This document shows positions 16,905 to 25,363 of a stretch of 64,000 nt of DNA, one piece after another. The number at the start of each line of letters is the position of its first letter. The first letter of the stretch is position 1. The position numbers were made by a program, and so were the translations under genes. Origin of the DNA: Rhodospirillum sp. (GTDB taxonomy: Bacteria; Pseudomonadota; Alphaproteobacteria; Dongiales; Dongiaceae). Under the pieces are notes generated by a model. That model was not told the origin of the DNA. It saw nothing but the letters and a program-made list of their open reading frames with translations, and searched no databases. The stretch lies in contig PNKY01000008.1 of assembly GCA_013822765.1 (NCBI GenBank), positions 62,001-126,000 on the forward strand, in the 5' to 3' direction.

Positions 16905-17375
16905 ATGGCTGCCACTGCAACCGCGACCAGACCGACGGCGCAGCACGAACTCGTCATCACCCGCACCTTCGACGCGCCGCGCGCGCTGGTGTTCAAGGCG
17001 TGGAGCGCGCCGGAGCACATGGTGCGCTGGCTCGGGCCCAAGAACTTTACCGCGCCGCATTGCACCATGGAGTTCCGGCCGGGCGGCGCCTACCGCGCCT
17101 GCATCTGCTCGCCCGACGGCCAGGAATACTGGATGCGCGGGATCTATCGCGAGATCGTTGAGCCCGAGCGCATCGTCTTCACCTTCTCCTGGGAGGAGGA
17201 CGGCGAGCGCGGGCTCGAAAACCTGATCACCGTGACCTTCGCCGAGCAGGGCGAGAAGACCCACATGACCTTCCGCCAGGCGTTCTTCGAGTCCGTCGAG
17301 CAGCGCGACTCCCACCACGAAGGCTGGAGCGAATGCATCGACCGCCTGGCGCAGTATCTGGCTGGCGAGCGCTGA
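16905..17375 (+). CDS. AHSA1/SRPBCC domain protein (second copy)
   Basis: A 156-aa START-like protein with ITRTFDAPRALVFKAWSAPE, WLGPKNFTAPHCTMEFRPGG, YWMRGIYREIVEPERIVFTF, LITVTFAEQGEKTHMTFRQA and GWSECIDRLAQYL. It is clearly homologous to the protein at 15352 and was probably made by duplication inside the operon. It may bind a different ligand: the pocket-lining residues around FTAPHC differ from the first copy. Confidence 0.92.
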   Translation: MAATATATRPTAQHELVITRTFDAPRALVFKAWSAPEHMVRWLGPKNFTAPHCTMEFRPGGAYRACICSPDGQEYWMRGIYREIVEPERIVFTFSWEEDGERGLENLITVTFAEQGEKTHMTFRQAFFESVEQRDSHHEGWSECIDRLAQYLAGER

Positions 17376-17377
17376 TC

Positions 17378-17782
17378 ATGCAGAAGACCTATCACGGCAG
17401 TTGCCATTGCGGCGCCGTCCGCTTCGCCTGCGAGATCGACCTCGCCAAGGGAACCAGCAAGTGCAACTGCTCCGCCTGCGGCAAGTACCGCTTCTGGAAG
17501 GCGATCGTGCTGGCACCGTCGTTCCGGCTAGAGCAGGGTCAGGAGGCGCTGGCCGACTACCAGTTCGGCAGCCACACCATCCACCACCGGTTCTGCAAGC
17601 ATTGCGGCGCCAAGCCGTTCGGCCACGCCAATGTGCAGGAGCTGGGCGGCGAGTTCTATGCTGTGAACCTCGCCTGCCTCGACGACGTTACGGCCGAGGA
17701 GCTGGCTGCTGCCCCGGTCCAATTCGAGGACGGCCGGCACGATCACTGGGACAGAGCGCCGGCGGTGACGAGCCATCTATGA
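17378..17782 (+). CDS. GFA family (Mss4-fold) protein
   Basis: A 134-aa protein of the glutathione-dependent formaldehyde-activating-like family. Zinc ligands are visible as CHCG (about 9-12), CNCSAC (29-34) and CKHCG (68-72). The fold is established for Gfa, but most members have unproven activity. ATG 17378 lies 2 nt after the preceding stop, so a longer frame from 17333 is not needed. It is co-transcribed with the AHSA1 and DUF899 genes. Confidence 0.9.
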   Translation: MQKTYHGSCHCGAVRFACEIDLAKGTSKCNCSACGKYRFWKAIVLAPSFRLEQGQEALADYQFGSHTIHHRFCKHCGAKPFGHANVQELGGEFYAVNLACLDDVTAEELAAAPVQFEDGRHDHWDRAPAVTSHL

Positions 17783-17792
17783 GGTGAGCGCC

Positions 17793-18713
17793 ATGAAACA
17801 GCAACGCGCCAAGCCACGCGAGGATCGAAAGCAGGACATGCTGGATTTCTATGCCCAGCCTGGAGCGATGACCCGCGCGGACCGCCATGCCCCGGCGTTG
17901 GCGAAGCTGCCGGGCGATGTCGGTGCGCTGGCGGAGACCCTCCAAGGCCTTGCCATCCACCAATACATGGCCGACGCCTACGGCTTCAAAGTGCCTGAGG
18001 CGCGCAAGGCGGAGTCCCACATCCGGCACGCGGAGAAGATTCTCGACCAAATCATCGCGCTCGATGATCGCCCCCTGTCCGTTGCGCGGCCGCCCGAGAA
18101 GCGCGTGGTCGGTGTCTGTCATCACTTTGCGCTGCTGATGACGGCCATGCTGCGGGCCAAAGGCATCCCGGCGCGCTATCGCTGCGGATTCGGCGCGTCC
18201 TTCAACCCGCCCTACTTCGAGGATCACGTGCTGTGCGAATACTGGAACGCGGCGGACTCGCGCTGGGTCCAGGTCGACGCACAGCTCGATGCCGTCTGGC
18301 GCGGCGGATTGAAAATCAAGTTTGACCCGCTGGATGTGCCGCGCGATCAGTTCCTCCAGACGGCCGATGCCTGGACATTGTGCCGCGCCGGCAAGGCCGA
18401 TGCCGCCAAGTTCGGCATCTTCGTCGGCGATCTGCGCGGGCTGTGGTTCATCGCCGCGTCCCTGATCCGCGACGTCGCTGCCCTTTGCAAGATGGAAATG
18501 CTGCCGTGGGATTGCTGGGGAAACATGCCCCATTCCGGCCAGGAGCTCGATGCCGGCCAGCTTGCCTTCTTCGACCGGCTCGCTGCGCTCACGGCGGAAC
18601 CCGACGATTCGCTCGGCGAACTACGGGCGCTAAGCGAAAAGGACGAGCGCGTGCACGTGCCGACAACGGTGTTCAACGCGCTTCTCATGCGACCGGACTC
18701 CATCGATCTCTGA
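17793..18713 (+). CDS. transglutaminase-like cysteine protease-fold protein
   Basis: A 306-aa protein with a transglutaminase-core triad: Cys109 in GVCHHFALL, His145 in EDHVLCEYW and Asp162 in WVQVDAQL. MLRAKGIPARYRCGF between them is typical. There is no signal peptide, so it is cytoplasmic. The start is ATG 17793, with GAGGTGAG just upstream, rather than GTG 17784. The substrate is unknown. It sits inside the AHSA1/DUF899 operon. Confidence 0.85.
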   Translation: MKQQRAKPREDRKQDMLDFYAQPGAMTRADRHAPALAKLPGDVGALAETLQGLAIHQYMADAYGFKVPEARKAESHIRHAEKILDQIIALDDRPLSVARPPEKRVVGVCHHFALLMTAMLRAKGIPARYRCGFGASFNPPYFEDHVLCEYWNAADSRWVQVDAQLDAVWRGGLKIKFDPLDVPRDQFLQTADAWTLCRAGKADAAKFGIFVGDLRGLWFIAASLIRDVAALCKMEMLPWDCWGNMPHSGQELDAGQLAFFDRLAALTAEPDDSLGELRALSEKDERVHVPTTVFNALLMRPDSIDL

Positions 18714-18726
18714 CGGAGAGAAAGAC

Positions 18727-19437
18727 ATGACGCACCCGATCGTCTCCCGAGAGGAATGGATCGCAGCCCGCAGGGCGCTGCTGGCCAAGGAAAAGCAGCT
18801 GACGCGCCAGCGCGACCAGCTCGCCGCCGACCGACGCAGCCTGCCCTGGGTGAAGATCGGCAAGGCCTATGTCTTCGACGGACCGAACGGCAGGATGACT
18901 CTGGCCGACCTGTTCCAGGGCCGCAGCCAGCTGGTGATCCAGCATTTCATGTTCGGACCGGACTGGGAGGAAGGCTGCGTCGGCTGCTCCTTCGGCGCCG
19001 ATCACGTCGATGCCGCGCGGCAGCATTTCGAGCATCGCGACCTGTCCTTCGCCGCGGTCTCGCGCACGGCCCTGTCCAGGATCGAGGCCTTCAGGCGCCG
19101 CATGGGCTGGCGCTTCCTGTGGGTCTCCTCGCTCGACAGCGACTTCAACTACGACTTCGACGTCTCCTTCACCAAGGAGCAGATCGCCCAGGGCAAGGTC
19201 ACCTACAACTACGCGCCGGTGAGCAGCCAGAGCGAGGACCTGTCCGGCATCAGCGTGTTCTACAAGGACGAGGCGGGCGGCATTTTTCACACCTACTCGA
19301 CCTTCGGCCGCGGCGACGAGCTGCTGGGCACCGCGTACATGTATCTCGACCTCGCGCCCAAAGGCAGGGACGAGGGCGGCCTGCCCTTCCCGTCCGCCTG
19401 GTGGCGGCACCACGACAAGTACGGGGACGACCGCTAG
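18727..19437 (+). CDS. DUF899 thioredoxin-like protein (copy 2)
   Basis: A 236-aa protein paralogous to the one at 15849: HPIVSREEWIAARRALLAKE, LPWVKIGKAYVFDGPNG, CVGCSFGADH, FDVSFTKEQIAQGKVTYNY, HTYSTFGRGDELLG. It lacks the C-terminal Cys tail of copy 1. GGAG at 18714-18717 precedes the start. It is the last gene of the operon. Its end overlaps the convergent phosphatase gene by 4 nt. Confidence 0.9.
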   Translation: MTHPIVSREEWIAARRALLAKEKQLTRQRDQLAADRRSLPWVKIGKAYVFDGPNGRMTLADLFQGRSQLVIQHFMFGPDWEEGCVGCSFGADHVDAARQHFEHRDLSFAAVSRTALSRIEAFRRRMGWRFLWVSSLDSDFNYDFDVSFTKEQIAQGKVTYNYAPVSSQSEDLSGISVFYKDEAGGIFHTYSTFGRGDELLGTAYMYLDLAPKGRDEGGLPFPSAWWRHHDKYGDDR

Positions 19438-19976
19438 CTGCGCTTGCGGCCGGCCATCGACAGGTAGTGCTCCTGCTCCAGCGACTGGATGGAGCCCGGC
19501 CGAGCCGCGCGCACGACCTGCAGCGCGTCACGCGCGCTCTGTCCGTACTGCATCAGGATCAGCGCCGCAACGGTGCCGGTGCGCCCGAGCCCTGCATAGC
19601 AGTGGATGAAGGCGCGCCCCTTGCTCTGGAACAAGACGTCAAGCCGCGGCCACAGGTCGACCCACGCCGTCTCGAACCGTTCGTCCGGCGCGCCCAGGTC
19701 GCAGATCGGCAGGTGATGCCAGGCAACGCCGTGTCCCCTCAGCTCCTCCGCCAGCACCTTGACCGGCGCACCGACCGAGGCCAGCTCCGGCTCCTCCATC
19801 AGCGACAGCACCGCATCCGGCTTCCACGCCGCGATCCGCTTCAGGTCGTCCTTCAGGCTGCCCGCTGCGCGCCTGACCGACAGCGGCGGCGGCGTCAGGC
19901 GATGGCCAGGACAGCAGCCGAGGCCGAGGCGACCGCCATTGGGAAGTTCCAGTTCGTTGAAATGATACGAGTCCAT
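19434..19976 (-). CDS. dual-specificity / tyrosine protein phosphatase
   Basis: A 180-aa protein with the PTP signature HCYAGLGRTGT: catalytic Cys126 and Arg132 (C-x5-R), and a likely general acid Asp93 in LPICDLGAPDERF. The N-terminal part PNGGRLGLGCCPGH resembles CDKN3-like bacterial phosphatases. It should remove phosphate from Tyr/Ser/Thr or from a small phosphoester. It is a single gene; upstream are an A-rich gap and the terminator of the ABC-transporter operon. Confidence 0.88.
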   Translation of the reverse strand: MDSYHFNELELPNGGRLGLGCCPGHRLTPPPLSVRRAAGSLKDDLKRIAAWKPDAVLSLMEEPELASVGAPVKVLAEELRGHGVAWHHLPICDLGAPDERFETAWVDLWPRLDVLFQSKGRAFIHCYAGLGRTGTVAALILMQYGQSARDALQVVRAARPGSIQSLEQEHYLSMAGRKRS

Positions 19977-20000
19977 GCGTCCATCATAGCATCGGGCTGA

Positions 20001-20030
20001 AAGGAAAACCCCGGCCGCAAGGACCGGGGC
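20001..20030 (-). terminator. intrinsic terminator of the pydC-ABC operon
   Basis: Read on the minus strand, CCCCGGTCC-TTGC-GGCCGGGG (one mismatch) is followed by TTTTCCTTTC. It lies about 30 nt beyond the stop of the substrate-binding protein gene. Confidence 0.8.
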
Positions 20031-20058
20031 TTGCCATCTGATCTCCGTCAGCGCAGGC

Positions 20059-21069
20059 CTACATCGCCCCCGCCTTCTCGATCACCGCGTGGGTGAACGC
20101 GCCTTCCGGCTTGGTGCTGATGACCGGGTCGGAGCCGCCGCCCATCAGGGTTTCGACGGTGCGGTTGTAGGCCGCTTCGTCGAGATAGCCGGTGCCCTTC
20201 GGGCTGGTGCCGACCAGCTTGGCGATCTCGCCCATCATGCGCTTCTGGTGCTTCTCGGTCTGGGCGCCGGTCTCGTCATTCTCCAGCGTGATCATCGCCG
20301 CCTCGTCCGGGTTGGCGACCGCGTAGTCCCAGCCCTTCATCGAGGCCTTCAGGAACTTCGCCAGCTTCTCGACCTTGGCCGGGTCCTGCAGCGTGGCCTC
20401 GAGCGTGTAGAGCCCGTCCTCGAGGGTCGCGACGCCCTGGTCCTCGTATTTGAAGGTGGTCAGATCCTCCGGCTTCATGCCGGCGTCGATCACCTGCCAA
20501 TACTCGTTGTAGGTCATGGTGCTGATGCAGTCGGCCTGCTTCTGCAGCAGCGGGTCGACGTTGAAGCCCTGCTTCAGCACCTTGACGCCGCCGGCGCTGC
20601 CGTCGGTCTTGAGGCCGAGCTTGGCCATCCAGTTGAGGAACGGATACTCGTTGCCGCCGAACCAGACGCCGAGCGTCTTGCCGGCGAACTTGTCGGGCGA
20701 GGTGACGCCGCTGTCGTTGCGGCAGGTCAGCATCATGCCCGACTTCTGGAACACCTGGGCGATGTTGACCAGCGGCACGCCCTTTTCGCGCGTCGCCAGC
20801 GCCGAGGGCATCCAGTCCACCACCACGTCGGCGCCGCCGCCGGCGATCACTTGGCTCGGGTTGATGTCGGGGCCGCCCGGCTTGATCGTCACGTCGAGCC
20901 CGACCTCGTCGTAGAAGCCCTTGTCCTTCGCCACGAAGTAGCCGGCGAACTGGGCCTGCGTCACCCACTTCAGCTGCAGGGTGAGCTGGTCCGCCGCCTC
21001 CGCCGCGCCTGCCGACAGCGCCAACAATGCCGCCGCTGCAACCGCGCCCCTCCAAGTCTTCGCACTCAT
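20059..21069 (-). CDS. NMT1/THI5-type ABC transporter substrate-binding protein
   Basis: A 336-aa periplasmic protein with a Sec signal peptide (residues 1-25, cleavage after AAEA). LQLKWVTQAQFAGYFVAKDK and GLDVTIKPGGPDINPSQVIA mark the NMT1 fold that binds pyrimidine-like or thiamine-precursor ligands, nitrate or sulfonates. FGGNEYPFLNWMAKLG and the aromatic-rich MTYNEYWQVID probably shape the ligand pocket. It is last in an operon with two permeases, an ATPase and beta-ureidopropionase, so a pyrimidine, dihydropyrimidine or ureido compound is the likely ligand (inference). No TPP riboswitch was seen. Confidence 0.88.
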   Translation of the reverse strand: MSAKTWRGAVAAAALLALSAGAAEAADQLTLQLKWVTQAQFAGYFVAKDKGFYDEVGLDVTIKPGGPDINPSQVIAGGGADVVVDWMPSALATREKGVPLVNIAQVFQKSGMMLTCRNDSGVTSPDKFAGKTLGVWFGGNEYPFLNWMAKLGLKTDGSAGGVKVLKQGFNVDPLLQKQADCISTMTYNEYWQVIDAGMKPEDLTTFKYEDQGVATLEDGLYTLEATLQDPAKVEKLAKFLKASMKGWDYAVANPDEAAMITLENDETGAQTEKHQKRMMGEIAKLVGTSPKGTGYLDEAAYNRTVETLMGGGSDPVISTKPEGAFTHAVIEKAGAM

Positions 21070-21092
21070 CGTCTGCCTCCCTGTTTATGTTT

Positions 21093-22256
21093 TCATCGAC
21101 TGCGGTAAGATGGATGCCAAAAGGTGAAACTGCGCTCCAGCAGCGCCAGGATGCCGTAGGACGCCGAGCCCGCCACGGCCGCGACCGCGATGGTCGCCCA
21201 CACGACATCGACGTTCATGACCTGGCTCTGGGTGCTGATGCGGAAGCCCATGCCGCCCATGCCGGAGCCGAAGAACTCCGCCACGATGCCACCGATCAGC
21301 GCGAGCGTCGAATTGATCTTCAGCGCATTGAAGATGAATGGCAGCGCCGCCGGCAGGCGCAGCGCCCACATGGTCTGCCAATAGCCGGCGCCATAGGAGC
21401 GCATGAGGTCGAGCTGCATGCGGTCGGCGGCGTTCAGCCCCGCGACGGCGTTCACCAGCATCGGGAAGAAGATCATGAAGACGATGACCGCCGTCTTGGA
21501 TTCCGGACCGAACCCGAACCACATGACCATGATGGGCGCGACGGCGATGATCGGCACGGCGCTGACCATGTTGCCGAGCGGCAGCAATCCGCGCTGCAGG
21601 AACGGCACGCGGTCCACGACCAGCGCCGTCCCCAGCCCGAGCAGATTGCCCAGGAAAAATCCGGCCAAGACCGCCTTCAGGAACGTCTCCTTGAAATCGG
21701 TCGCCAGGATCGGGGCATCGCTCTTCAAGGCCTGGAAGATCTCGGTCGGCGCCGGCAGCAGGACGCGCGGAATGGCGAAGCCGACCACCACCGCCTGCCA
21801 GAGATAGATCAGCGCGATGCCGAACAGCGCGGGCACGAGCAGGGCATAGAGCCGGCTCGGCGGCTGAGCCGACATGTGCTGCATCACCGTCCAGGCGAAC
21901 AGCAGGATGCCCGCGATGGTGAGCCAGAAGCCCGGCGACGTCGACAGCCCGTCGATCACCGCGGAGACAAATCCGTCCGACGATGTCCGCATCGCCAGCT
22001 CGGCCGTCGGCAACATGAACGGCCCCACGCCGGCGATCAGGACCGCGATGGGCCCCAGCCACGCCCATAGTTCGCCCTTGGCCAGGTGCCGCAGCCAGCG
22101 TTCGCCCGCCACCACGGCGGCGATTCCGAATGCGACGAACATGGCCGACAGCGGGAATTGGGACCAGTAGACCAGGTCTTCCTCGTAATAGCCGATCGGC
22201 AACGCCAGGCCGGCCGCCATCAGGAGCGCGCTCAGCCAGGCAAGCCGCGGGTTCAT
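21093..22256 (-). CDS. ABC transporter permease with N-terminal membrane extension
   Basis: A 387-aa permease. The C-terminal 250 residues are a standard NitT/TauT-type BPD permease with the EAA-like loop SYGAGYWQTMWALRLPAALP. The first 140 or so residues add about four hydrophobic segments (for example LSALLMAAGLALPIGYY, AMFVAFGIAAVVAG, WAWLGPIAVLIAGVGPFML), absent from ordinary family members of about 260 aa. ATG 22256 overlaps the preceding permease stop by 4 nt. It forms a heterodimer with the next gene product in all likelihood. Confidence 0.87.
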   Translation of the reverse strand: MNPRLAWLSALLMAAGLALPIGYYEEDLVYWSQFPLSAMFVAFGIAAVVAGERWLRHLAKGELWAWLGPIAVLIAGVGPFMLPTAELAMRTSSDGFVSAVIDGLSTSPGFWLTIAGILLFAWTVMQHMSAQPPSRLYALLVPALFGIALIYLWQAVVVGFAIPRVLLPAPTEIFQALKSDAPILATDFKETFLKAVLAGFFLGNLLGLGTALVVDRVPFLQRGLLPLGNMVSAVPIIAVAPIMVMWFGFGPESKTAVIVFMIFFPMLVNAVAGLNAADRMQLDLMRSYGAGYWQTMWALRLPAALPFIFNALKINSTLALIGGIVAEFFGSGMGGMGFRISTQSQVMNVDVVWATIAVAAVAGSASYGILALLERSFTFWHPSYRSR

Positions 22257-23146
22257 GCGCGCTCTCCCGAGCGGCGCAGCGTCACCCATTCGACGCCGGC
22301 GATCGAGTAGACCATGATCATGCCCAGGATCGACGCCAGCACCAGGCACGACCAGATCTGCACCATCTGTCCGTAATAGGAACCGGCGAGCATGCGCGAG
22401 CCGAGGCCACCTTCGGCGCCGGTCGGCAACTCGCCCACAATGGCGCCGACCAGGCTGATGGCGATGGCGACCTTGAGGCTGGTGAACAGGAATGGGACGG
22501 AGGCCGGTACGCGCAGCTTCCAGAAGATCTGCCACTGGCTGGCGTTGTAGGTGCGCATCAGGTCCATCTGCAGCGGATCGGGCGAGCGCAGGCCCTTCAC
22601 CATGCCGATGGCGACCGGGAAGAAGCACAGGTACATCGAGATGATCGCCTTCGGGACCAGCCCGGTAACGCCGACGCTGGCCAGGATGACGATGATCATC
22701 GGCGCGATGGCGAGGATGGGGACGGTCTGCGAGGCGATGATCCACGGCATCAGCGAGCGGTCCAGCGTCTGCACGTGGACAATGCCGGCCGCCAGCAGGA
22801 TGCCGAGCAGCGCGCCGAATGCAAAGCCCACCAGCGTCGCCGACGCGGTGATGTAGGTATGGTAGATCAGCGAGCGCTTGCTGGTGACCTTGAGCTGGGC
22901 GGTGGACTTCCACAGATCGACGGCGATCTGGTCCGGCGCCGGCAGCACCGGCCGCTCCATGCTCCAGGTGCCCTTGAGCAGGTCGCTGACGCTGTAGTCC
23001 GGATTGACGCCGGCCAGCTGCTCGGAAACCCGATTGTAGTTGAGGAACACCGCCAGCGCGTACCACAGCACGATGACGATCACGAGCACCGTGACGATCG
23101 GCAGCACCCGCCCTTTCGGCGACAGGAAGCCGAGCGCGGCGCTCAT
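22253..23146 (-). CDS. ABC transporter permease
   Basis: A 297-aa permease with about six spans and the EAA loop TYNASQWQIFWKLRVPASVP, which contacts the ATPase. TM1 (IVTVLVIVIVLWYALAVFL) is followed by a roughly 50-residue periplasmic loop. It partners the permease at 21093 and the ATPase at 23164, whose gene ends 17 nt upstream of this start. Confidence 0.9.
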   Translation of the reverse strand: MSAALGFLSPKGRVLPIVTVLVIVIVLWYALAVFLNYNRVSEQLAGVNPDYSVSDLLKGTWSMERPVLPAPDQIAVDLWKSTAQLKVTSKRSLIYHTYITASATLVGFAFGALLGILLAAGIVHVQTLDRSLMPWIIASQTVPILAIAPMIIVILASVGVTGLVPKAIISMYLCFFPVAIGMVKGLRSPDPLQMDLMRTYNASQWQIFWKLRVPASVPFLFTSLKVAIAISLVGAIVGELPTGAEGGLGSRMLAGSYYGQMVQIWSCLVLASILGMIMVYSIAGVEWVTLRRSGERA

Positions 23147-23163
23147 TCTAGCTCCTGGCTTTC

Positions 23164-24015
23164 CTAGTCATACGAATGCCCAGCCTTCAGCCCTTCGCGC
23201 ACCCGGTGCGCCAGCTCCAGCGCGGCCGGCGTCTCGCGCGTCTCCAGGGTGCGGTTGGGCGGCAAAGTGCTGTCGATCACATCGATGATGCGGCCCGGCC
23301 GCGCGCTCATGACCACGATCTTGGTGGAGAGCAACACCGCCTCGTCGATCGAGTGGGTGACGAAGATCACCGTCTTGCGGGTCTTTTCCCAGATCTGCAG
23401 CAGCTCCTCGTTCATGCGGTCGCGCGTGATCTCGTCGAGCGCACCGAACGGCTCGTCCATCAGCAGCAGCTGCGGATCGAACGACAGGGCGCGCGCGATC
23501 GAAACGCGCTGCTGCATGCCGCCGGACAGCTGCCAGGGGAACTTCTTCTCGAAGCCCTTGAGGCCCACCAGCTCCAGGTAGCGCCTGGCCTTGGCCTCCC
23601 GCTCCTCCTTCGGCACGCCCATGATCTCGTGCGGCAGCTCGATGTTGCGCTGCACGTTGCGCCAGGGATAAAGCGCCGCGGCCTGGAAGATGTAGCCATA
23701 AGCGCGCTTCAGCCGCGCCTCGCGCGGCGAGACGTTGTTGACCGTCACCGTGCCTTCGGTCGGCTGCTCCAGATCGGCCACGATGCGCATCAGCGTGGTC
23801 TTGCCGCAGCCCGACGGGCCGATCAGCGACACGAACTCGTGGGCATGGATCGCGAGGCTGATGTTGCTGAGGGCGACGACCGGCGTGTCCGCAGTCTGGA
23901 ACGTCAGGCCGAGGTTGCGGATGTCGATGATGACATCCGACGGCGACGACTTGGCGTCGTGCCCGCGACCCCGAACCGGCAGGCCGACGACCTTCGCCGT
24001 CGGCTCAGTTGGCAT
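23164..24015 (-). CDS. ABC transporter ATP-binding protein (NitT/TauT type)
   Basis: A 283-aa ATPase with Walker A GPSGCGKTT, Q-loop IFQAAALYPW, signature LSGGMQQRVSIARAL, Walker B LLLMDEPFGALDE and H-loop VTHSIDEAV. I choose ATG 24015 (MPTEPTAKVV) rather than the frame-opening ATG at 24048, since it overlaps the upstream stop by 11 nt. It energises the two permeases downstream. Confidence 0.92.
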   Translation of the reverse strand: MPTEPTAKVVGLPVRGRGHDAKSSPSDVIIDIRNLGLTFQTADTPVVALSNISLAIHAHEFVSLIGPSGCGKTTLMRIVADLEQPTEGTVTVNNVSPREARLKRAYGYIFQAAALYPWRNVQRNIELPHEIMGVPKEEREAKARRYLELVGLKGFEKKFPWQLSGGMQQRVSIARALSFDPQLLLMDEPFGALDEITRDRMNEELLQIWEKTRKTVIFVTHSIDEAVLLSTKIVVMSARPGRIIDVIDSTLPPNRTLETRETPAALELAHRVREGLKAGHSYD

Positions 24016-25243
24016 TGGCGCGCTCCACCATCGCGCGCAGTAGGACATCGCAGCCCGCGCCGCAATCGTCGCGGGTCGCGTTCTCGATCTCGTTGTGGCT
24101 GATGCCGTCCTCGCACGGGATGAAGATCATGCCGGTTGGCGCCACCCGGCTCATGTAGCAGGCGTCATGGCCTGCCCCGCTGATGATCGGCATGGCGGGC
24201 ATGCCCAGTTCCTCCGCACCCGCCTTCACGGCGGCGACGCAGCTGGTGTCGAACTTCACCGGCGGCGAATACCATATCTCCTTGAAGTCCAACTGCAGGC
24301 CGTTCTTGGCCGCGGCCTCTTCGGCTGCTGCCTTCGCCGACGCCGCCATCTTCGACAGCACCGCGTCTTCCGGATGCCGCAGGTCGATGGTGAAGAAGAC
24401 CTTGCCCGGAATCGTGTTGCGCGAATTGGGGCTGGAATTGATGAGGCCGACGGTCGCGCAGGCGAATGGCTGGTTGTCGTGCCCGATGCGGTTGACAGCT
24501 GAGACGACATGCGCTGCGCCGACCAGGGCGTCCTTGCGCACCTTCATCGGGGTCGGGCCGGCATGCGCCTCCTGCCCCACCATCGTGACCTCGAACCAGC
24601 GCTGGCCCTGCGCGCCCTGGACCACGCCGATGGTCTTCTTCTCAGCTTCCAGGATCGGGCCTTGCTCGATGTGGGTCTCGAAGAACGCGAACACCTCGCG
24701 GCCACCGACCTGCTCCGGTCCGTCATAGCCGATGCGCTTCAGCTCCTCGCCCATGGTCTTGCCGTCGAGGTCGGCGCGCGACAGCCCGTATTCCAGCGGG
24801 AACACGCCGGCGAACACGCCTGACGCCACCATGGCCGGCGCGAAGCGCGAGCCTTCCTCGTTGGTCCACACCGCGACCTCGACCGGCCGCTGGGTCTCGT
24901 AGTTGAAATCATTCAGCGTGCGCACGACCTCGAGCCCGGCCATGATGCCGTAGATGCCGTCGAACTTGCCGCCGGTCGGCTGGCTGTCGATGTGGCTGCC
25001 GGTCATCACGGGCGACAGCGAATTGTCCTTGCCCGGACGGCGCGCGAATATGTTGCCCATCTTGTCGATCCTGATGGTGCAGCCGGCTTCCTTCGCCCAC
25101 GCGCAGAACAGGTCGCGCGCCTGCTTGTCGAGATCGGTCAGCGCGAGACGGCAGACGCCGCCCTTCTCGGTGGCGCCGATCTTGGCCATGTCCATGAGGC
25201 TGTCCCACAGACGGTCGGCGTTGATGCGCAGATTGGTGCCCAA
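24005..25243 (-). CDS. pydC: beta-ureidopropionase / N-carbamoyl-amino-acid amidohydrolase (M20)
   Basis: A 412-aa M20-fold Zn amidohydrolase. Metal-site motifs are TGSHIDSQPTGGKFDG, WTNEEGSRFAP, ETHIEQGPILE and the C-terminal SGAGHDACYMS with HNE. It cleaves N-carbamoyl-beta-alanine to beta-alanine, CO2 and NH3, the last reductive pyrimidine catabolic step. TTG 25243 is preferred (GGGAG 7 nt upstream; product starts at GTNLRINADRLWDS like family members) over TTG 25273. It heads the operon with the NMT1-type transporter and has a RutR-like palindrome about 100 bp upstream. Confidence 0.9.
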   Translation of the reverse strand: MGTNLRINADRLWDSLMDMAKIGATEKGGVCRLALTDLDKQARDLFCAWAKEAGCTIRIDKMGNIFARRPGKDNSLSPVMTGSHIDSQPTGGKFDGIYGIMAGLEVVRTLNDFNYETQRPVEVAVWTNEEGSRFAPAMVASGVFAGVFPLEYGLSRADLDGKTMGEELKRIGYDGPEQVGGREVFAFFETHIEQGPILEAEKKTIGVVQGAQGQRWFEVTMVGQEAHAGPTPMKVRKDALVGAAHVVSAVNRIGHDNQPFACATVGLINSSPNSRNTIPGKVFFTIDLRHPEDAVLSKMAASAKAAAEEAAAKNGLQLDFKEIWYSPPVKFDTSCVAAVKAGAEELGMPAMPIISGAGHDACYMSRVAPTGMIFIPCEDGISHNEIENATRDDCGAGCDVLLRAMVERANAN

Positions 25244-25340
25244 GGCAAATCTCCCAGTTTTCGCCAGCCCCAAGATCAGACACTTAGCGGCTTTTCATCA
25301 GACTCGCCGCTCATAATTTTGTAATCAATCTTCGCCGGTT

Positions 25341-25356
25341 CTGACCAAACGGTCAA
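25341..25356 (-). promoter_or_regulatory. RutR-like operator upstream of pydC
   Basis: CTGACCA-AA-CGGTCAA closely matches the RutR consensus TTGACCA-NN-TGGTCAA. It sits between the codA stop (25364) and the pydC start (25243), so it could control pydC and the importer genes separately from codA. Confidence 0.68.
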
Positions 25357-25363
25357 GCAGCGG

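Noticed and set aside
22257-23066. Long upstream extension of the 21093 permease frame
   Set aside because: The extension runs inside the sister permease gene in another frame and is Arg/Gln/Asp-rich; ATG 22256 with the 4-nt overlap is the real start.
20059-25363. TPP or other riboswitch controlling the NMT1-type importer
   Set aside because: The leader before pydC is only about 120 nt, contains the RutR-like site and shows no THI-box elements.
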